Below are positions 45,597 through 49,040 of a stretch of 49,040 bases of DNA, piece by piece (the stretch's first letter is position 1; the number at the start of each line of letters is the position of its first letter). Source of the stretch: Pseudolabrys sp. (GTDB lineage: Bacteria; Pseudomonadota; Alphaproteobacteria; Rhizobiales; Xanthobacteraceae). The stretch is from positions 1 to 49,040 of the forward strand of contig JALHNV010000017.1 in assembly GCA_022843325.1 (NCBI GenBank), written 5' to 3'. Below the pieces are notes generated by a model that saw only the letters and a list, made by a program, of their open reading frames with translations, made no database searches and had not been told where the DNA came from. Position numbers and translations under genes: made by a program.

Positions 45597-46424
45597 ATGG
45601 CCGACAGCCTGCCTCCCGACACTCCTGCCAAACCCAACGGCGCCGGCGGCAAGGATGTCGTCATCGCGGTGCGTGACGTGGTGGTCGGCTTCGGCGAGAA
45701 GATCGTGCTCGACCACGTCGATCTCGACGTTCATCGCGGCGAGGTGCTCGGTTTCGTCGGCGGCTCCGGCGCCGGCAAGTCGGTGCTGATGCGCACCATC
45801 ATCGGCCTGGTGCCGAAGCGCGAGGGCTCCATCAAGGTGCTCGGCGTCGACATGGACGAGGTTACCGACCTCGAGCGCCAGGCGGTGGAGCGGCGTTGGG
45901 GCATTCTGTTCCAGCACGGCGCGCTGTTTTCGTCGCTGACGGTGATGGAGAACCTGCAGTTTCCGGTGCGCGAATACCTCGACCTGTCGCCGCGGCTGCT
46001 CGACGAACTGGCCATCGCCAAACTGGAGATGGTCGGGCTCGACGCCACCGCCTGTCACAAATTTCCGTCGGAACTTTCCGGCGGCATGATTAAGCGTGTG
46101 GCGCTGGCCCGCGCATTGGCGCTCGACCCCGAGATCGTGTTTCTCGACGAACCGACCTCGGGCCTCGATCCGATCGGCGCCGGCGCCTTCGACACCCTGA
46201 TTGCCACGCTGCAGCGCACTTTGGGGCTGACCGTTTTCATGGTAACCCACGACCTCGACAGCCTGCACACGGTCTGCAACCGGATCGCGGTGTTGTTCGA
46301 GGGCAAGGTGATCGAAACCGGACCCATGAAACAGATGCTGGCATCCCGGCATCCCTGGCTCCGGTCCTATTTCCACGGCGTGCGATCGGGTCACCGGACC
46401 GATGCCGACGCCGAAGCGCCTTAA
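45597..46424 (+). CDS. mlaF: MlaF-type ABC transporter ATP-binding protein
   Basis: A 275-residue ATPase that powers phospholipid movement through the MCE complex. Walker A GGSGAGKSVLMR (about 54-65), Q-loop WGILFQHGALFSSLTV, signature LSGGMIKRVALARAL and Walker B IVFLDEPTSGLDPI with VTHDLDSLHT are intact; FQHGALFSSLTV and GGMIKR are characteristic of MlaF rather than other importers. ATG 45597 two bases after the mlaE stop; the longer upstream frame is not coding. Confidence 0.93.
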   Translation: MADSLPPDTPAKPNGAGGKDVVIAVRDVVVGFGEKIVLDHVDLDVHRGEVLGFVGGSGAGKSVLMRTIIGLVPKREGSIKVLGVDMDEVTDLERQAVERRWGILFQHGALFSSLTVMENLQFPVREYLDLSPRLLDELAIAKLEMVGLDATACHKFPSELSGGMIKRVALARALALDPEIVFLDEPTSGLDPIGAGAFDTLIATLQRTLGLTVFMVTHDLDSLHTVCNRIAVLFEGKVIETGPMKQMLASRHPWLRSYFHGVRSGHRTDADAEAP

Positions 46425-46479
46425 TCGGCATGTTGATGATGCGTCGAACGACGAACGACCGGGTTAGCTGGAGCGATCG

Positions 46480-47409
46480 ATGGAAACGCGCGCGAACTAT
46501 GTGCTGATCGGGGTGTTCACGCTGGCCGTCATCGTCGGCGTGTTCGGCTTTATCTACTGGTTCCAGAACATTGGCGGCAGCGGCGAGCGCGCCCAGTACC
46601 GTATCCAGTTCGACGGGTCGGTATCGGGCCTGCGCACCGGGGCCTCGGTGCTGTTCAACGGCATCCGCGTCGGCGAGGTCACCGGGCTGGTTCTGAATCC
46701 GGAAAAGCCGCAGCAGGTCGTCGCCACCATGTCGGTCGACCGCAATGTCGCGATCCGCAGCGACACCGTGATCAGCCTCGAGTTCCAGGGCCTGACCGGC
46801 ATCGCCGCGCTGTCGCTGAAAGGCGGCAGCCCGGCTTCGCCGGTGATCGTCAGCGAAAAGGACAAGACCCCGCCGCTTCTGATCGCGCCGCCTGGCGCCA
46901 CGCAGGATGTCACCGCGGCGGCGCGCGACGTGCTGCGGAAACTCGAAGAATTCATCACCACCAATCAGAAAGCGTTCGCGGGCGCGCTCGGCAATATCGA
47001 GAAGTTCACCGAAACCTTGGCCAATAACTCCGACCATATCGACAACACGCTGGCCAGCATCGACAAGTTCAGCAGCGCGCTGGGCCGCAATTCGGAGCGG
47101 TTCGACCGCATCGCCGAAGGCATCGAAGGCCTGACCGGCGGACCGGATGGCAAAGGCGGCGAAATCAACGCGGCGGCGAAGTCGATCCGCGAATTGGCCG
47201 ACCGGCTCGACCAGCGCACCGCCGAGATCACCGCCGGCATCAACAAGTTGTCCGGCGCCGGCGCGCGGCAGATTGAAGCGGTGTCGTCCGATGCGCGCCG
47301 CACGCTGTCGGAAGTCGACCGCACGGTGCGCAATTTCGACCGTAATCCGAGCCGGCTGCTGTTCGGCGGCGGCACCGGCACGTTGCCGGAATACAACGGC
47401 CGCCGCTAA
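46480..47409 (+). CDS. mlaD: MlaD-family MCE-domain protein
   Basis: A 309-residue periplasmic lipid-binding subunit anchored by one N-terminal span (YVLIGVFTLAVIVGVFGFIYWF). The MCE domain occupies about 38-115 (YRIQFDGSVSGLRTGASVLFNGIRVGEV...), with the pore-loop region following. A long helical C-terminal part with heptad-like repeats (ALGNIEKFTETLANNSDHIDNTLASIDKF, LADRLDQRTAEI) would form the coiled tube that carries lipid across the periplasm. ATG 46480 with GGAG upstream (GCTGGAGCG); 55 bases after mlaF. Longer than E. coli MlaD (183 residues), as usual in rhizobia. Confidence 0.92.
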   Translation: METRANYVLIGVFTLAVIVGVFGFIYWFQNIGGSGERAQYRIQFDGSVSGLRTGASVLFNGIRVGEVTGLVLNPEKPQQVVATMSVDRNVAIRSDTVISLEFQGLTGIAALSLKGGSPASPVIVSEKDKTPPLLIAPPGATQDVTAAARDVLRKLEEFITTNQKAFAGALGNIEKFTETLANNSDHIDNTLASIDKFSSALGRNSERFDRIAEGIEGLTGGPDGKGGEINAAAKSIRELADRLDQRTAEITAGINKLSGAGARQIEAVSSDARRTLSEVDRTVRNFDRNPSRLLFGGGTGTLPEYNGRR

Positions 47410-47434
47410 GCGGTCAGCGCCGCGGAGCGCGGGC

Positions 47435-47459
47435 GGAACCCCGTGCGGACTGGCCCGTT
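47435..47459 (+). promoter_or_regulatory. EcfG-type promoter motif between mlaD and the lipoprotein gene
   Basis: GGAAC (47435-47439), 16 bases, CGTT (47456-47459), an exact match to the general-stress consensus. It would give a leader of about 150 bases before the lipoprotein gene, longer than usual. A second candidate promoter element, TAGAAT within GCCCT-AGAAT-AGGGC (47564-47578), lies closer. Confidence 0.4.
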
Positions 47460-47615
47460 GTCATGACGGCGCGGCGCCCCCGAATTTATATGCTTTTGCA
47501 GCAACATTTTCGGACAATCCCCAGGAAACTTGGACTATTTGCCTGTGGCTTGCATGCCGTCCTGCCCTAGAATAGGGCGCTGTGTAGCGGTCGTCGCTGA
47601 GTCTGCAGGGGGTTC

Positions 47616-48245
47616 GTGCGCGTGAATTTTTTTGGGCTTTGTTCCCGGGCGAGAGTTCCCGCCTGCGTGTTCGCTTTGGCGATCGCGCTTGGCGGCTGCT
47701 CTGGCGGCTTGGGCGGCCTTTTGAGTTCGGCGCCTCCCGCTGCCTATGATCTTTCCGCCGCCAGCGATTTTCCGCGCGGCACCGTGTCGGCGCGCGGCCA
47801 ACTCGTCATCGCCGAGCCGGCGACGCTTGCGGCCTATGACAGCGAGAAGATCGTGGTGCGCCCGGCGCCGGGCGAGGCCGCGCAACTCGGCGGCGCGCAG
47901 TGGCAGGACCGTCTGCCGCGCCTGGTCCAGGCGCGCATTCTGCAATCGTTCGAGAACGCCAGCCGTCTGCGCGCGGTCGGACGCCCGGTCGACAAGCTGA
48001 GCAACGACTTCGCGCTGATCACCGATATCCGCGCTTTCGAGATTTCGGTGGCGGACAATACCGCGGTGGTCGAGTTCGCCGCCAAGATCGTGCGCGAGCG
48101 CACCGGCCGCATCATGGCGGCGCGGGTGTTCCGCGTCGTGGTGCCGGCGCAGGCGACGCAAGGGCCCGGCGCGGTGCAGGCGCTCAACGAGGCCTTCGTC
48201 AAGGCGGCGCGGCAGATCGTGCTCTGGGCCGCCGGCGTGGTGTAG
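47616..48245 (+). CDS. ABC-type transport auxiliary lipoprotein (PqiC/COG3218 family)
   Basis: A 209-residue outer-membrane lipoprotein. The signal peptide ends with lipobox LGGC (Cys about 27), followed by a Gly/Ser-rich linker and the mixed alpha/beta domain of the ABC_trans_aux family (APPAAYDLSAA-type start, RLPRLVQARILQSFENASRL, LITDIRAFEI, then a strand-rich end). Such lipoproteins form the outer-membrane end of MCE systems of the Pqi/Let type. Start GTG 47616 with CAGGGGG upstream; a second GTG six bases on is possible. 206 bases separate it from mlaD, with an internal promoter motif. Confidence 0.85.
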   Translation: MRVNFFGLCSRARVPACVFALAIALGGCSGGLGGLLSSAPPAAYDLSAASDFPRGTVSARGQLVIAEPATLAAYDSEKIVVRPAPGEAAQLGGAQWQDRLPRLVQARILQSFENASRLRAVGRPVDKLSNDFALITDIRAFEISVADNTAVVEFAAKIVRERTGRIMAARVFRVVVPAQATQGPGAVQALNEAFVKAARQIVLWAAGVV

Positions 48246-48255
48246 CGGCTTTTTA

Positions 48256-48376
48256 CCCTCCCCTGCAGTGGGAGGTCGCGCACCGAAGGTGTGCGGGGTG
48301 GGGTGCCTTTACGGCTCGTCAGTTCACCCCCACCCGGCGTGCTTCGCACGCCGACCTCCCCCCTCCAGGGGGAGGT
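48256..48376. repeat. Dispersed palindromic repeat, family C variant
   Basis: CCTCCC...GGGAGG (48257-48275) at one end and CCTCCCCC-TCCA-GGGGGAGG (48355-48375) at the other, with an inner inverted pair GTGCGGGGTGGGG / CCCCCACCCGGCGTGC. It occupies the convergent gap between the lipoprotein gene and the last gene, with nothing else in it. Confidence 0.75.
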
Positions 48377-48402
48377 GAAGCAAGAGCGGCAGTCTCAGAC
48401 GC

Positions 48403-49040
48403 TCAATCAAACCGTCCGGCGGCGTGGCCCAGCATGGTGTAGACCTTGCCGGTTTCCGACGTGAGGTAGGTCCGCGCCACCACCTGGCTGCGGTCGTCGC
48501 GCGAGACTTCTTCGAGCAGCCGTTCGAACTCGCCGATGTAGCGGTCCACCGTCTGCTTGAACTCGCGGTCGCCGCGGTACTTCTTTCGGATCTCGTCGAA
48601 GGCCTGCTGGCCCTGCAACGTATAGAGCCGACGGGTGAAGACGTTGCGTTCGCCGCGCTTGTAGCGGTCCCACAGATCGGCGGCGGCGTCGTGATCGATC
48701 ATGCGGGCGATATCGACCGACAGACTGTCGAGCGACTCGATCGAGTGCCGGGCAGTGCGTTCTTCCGCGGCGCGCGGCTGTTCGCGGCCGTTGTCGCGGT
48801 TGGTCTCGCGGGCAAGATCGCGCAGCGACTCGCGCACCGGATCGCGGTTGGCTTCGCGCGGGAACTCTCGCACCGGCTCGCTCTCCTCGCGCGAGGCGCG
48901 GTTGAGCAGGTCGGTCAGCCAGCCGCGGCCGGCTGCGGCCGGCGTCTGCTGCGGCGCCGGGTTCGTCGATTGCGGCTCGGAGCGGCGCGCCGGCGCGAAG
49001 CTGCCGATGTCCGTGTTGCCGAGCGGCGGGCGCTGCGCCG
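48403..49040 (-). CDS. Conserved hypothetical protein, 5' end beyond window
   Basis: The minus-strand frame is open to the right edge, so at least 211 residues are visible and the N-terminus is missing; a GTG at 48873 is internal. The visible part is a disordered Pro/Arg/Glu-rich stretch (PARRSEPQSTNPAPQQTPAA, then SREESEPVREFPREANRDPV and DLARETNRDNGRE) followed by a compact helical C-terminal domain (about the last 105 residues: SLDSLSVDIARMIDHDAAAD, WDRYKRGERNVFTRRLYTL, FDEIRKKYRGD, ending YTMLGHAAGRFD). This C-terminal domain looks conserved in Rhizobiales, but I know no function for it. Confidence 0.7.
   Translation of the reverse strand, partial: AQRPPLGNTDIGSFAPARRSEPQSTNPAPQQTPAAAGRGWLTDLLNRASREESEPVREFPREANRDPVRESLRDLARETNRDNGREQPRAAEERTARHSIESLDSLSVDIARMIDHDAAADLWDRYKRGERNVFTRRLYTLQGQQAFDEIRKKYRGDREFKQTVDRYIGEFERLLEEVSRDDRSQVVARTYLTSETGKVYTMLGHAAGRFD

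Noticed and set aside
47463-47570. 35-codon frame between mlaD and the lipoprotein gene
   Set aside because: No ribosome site, begins at about the predicted transcript start, and the product shows no coherent pattern.

Overview
The window is GC-rich, densely coded chromosomal DNA from an alphaproteobacterium, most likely Hyphomicrobiales (Bradyrhizobium/Rhodopseudomonas/Xanthobacteraceae-like). The evidence is the nasTS-nrt-nir-nas gene order, a Rhodobacter-type phosphatidylethanolamine methyltransferase, FixK-, EcfG- and Pho-type promoter motifs, an MlaB-MlaE fusion, and several families of dispersed palindromic repeats. I saw no rRNA, tRNA, CRISPR array or insertion sequence. The first and last genes run off the window edges.

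Bases 1-8541 form a catabolic-looking block. It holds a truncated molybdenum hydroxylase large subunit, a MmgE/PrpD-family gene and an RraA-family gene on the plus strand; an alpha/beta hydrolase and a Bug/TctC solute-binding protein on the minus strand; and a second, complete molybdenum hydroxylase large subunit. The substrate cannot be read from the sequence.

Bases 8542-22862 are a complete nitrate assimilation unit: nasT and nasS (regulation), nrtABC (nitrate uptake), a NasC/NirB-like FAD reductase, nirA (nitrite reductase), an Fe-S/FAD/NADPH flavoprotein, nasA (nitrate reductase) and cysG (siroheme). Both transcription units start with a sigma-54-type promoter. Both leaders carry two adjacent hairpins with six-base loops having A at position 1 and G at position 4, the recognition element of ANTAR antiterminators such as NasT. 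The nrtA leader also has a strong intrinsic terminator that overlaps the second hairpin. The cluster therefore appears to encode its own nitrate-sensing antitermination circuit, possibly including autoregulation of nasTS.

Bases 22863-26267 are accessory: an orphan small/large terminase pair of gene-transfer-agent type, then a lower-GC two-gene locus (a 60-residue protein and a PemK/MazF-like protein) with a clear promoter overlapped by a palindromic operator, then a patch of palindromic repeats. A large subtilisin-type autotransporter follows on the minus strand.

Bases 29802-36521 hold small proteins with readable stress promoters (a FixK/FNR box at the class II position; an EcfG-type promoter), an AI-2E-family transporter, an esterase, a fumarylacetoacetase-family enzyme, a PilZ protein and an SDR lacking the catalytic Tyr/Lys pair.

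Bases 36829-39557 look like a phosphate-starvation lipid-remodelling module: a PmtA-like methyltransferase, a PlcP-like metallophosphoesterase preceded by a Pho box, and a GT4 glycosyltransferase. Then come a threonine dehydratase, an MFS transporter, a ClpP-fold periplasmic protein and a dipeptide epimerase. The window closes with an Mla/MCE phospholipid-transport operon (MlaB-E fusion, MlaF, MlaD, outer-membrane lipoprotein) and an edge-truncated conserved protein.
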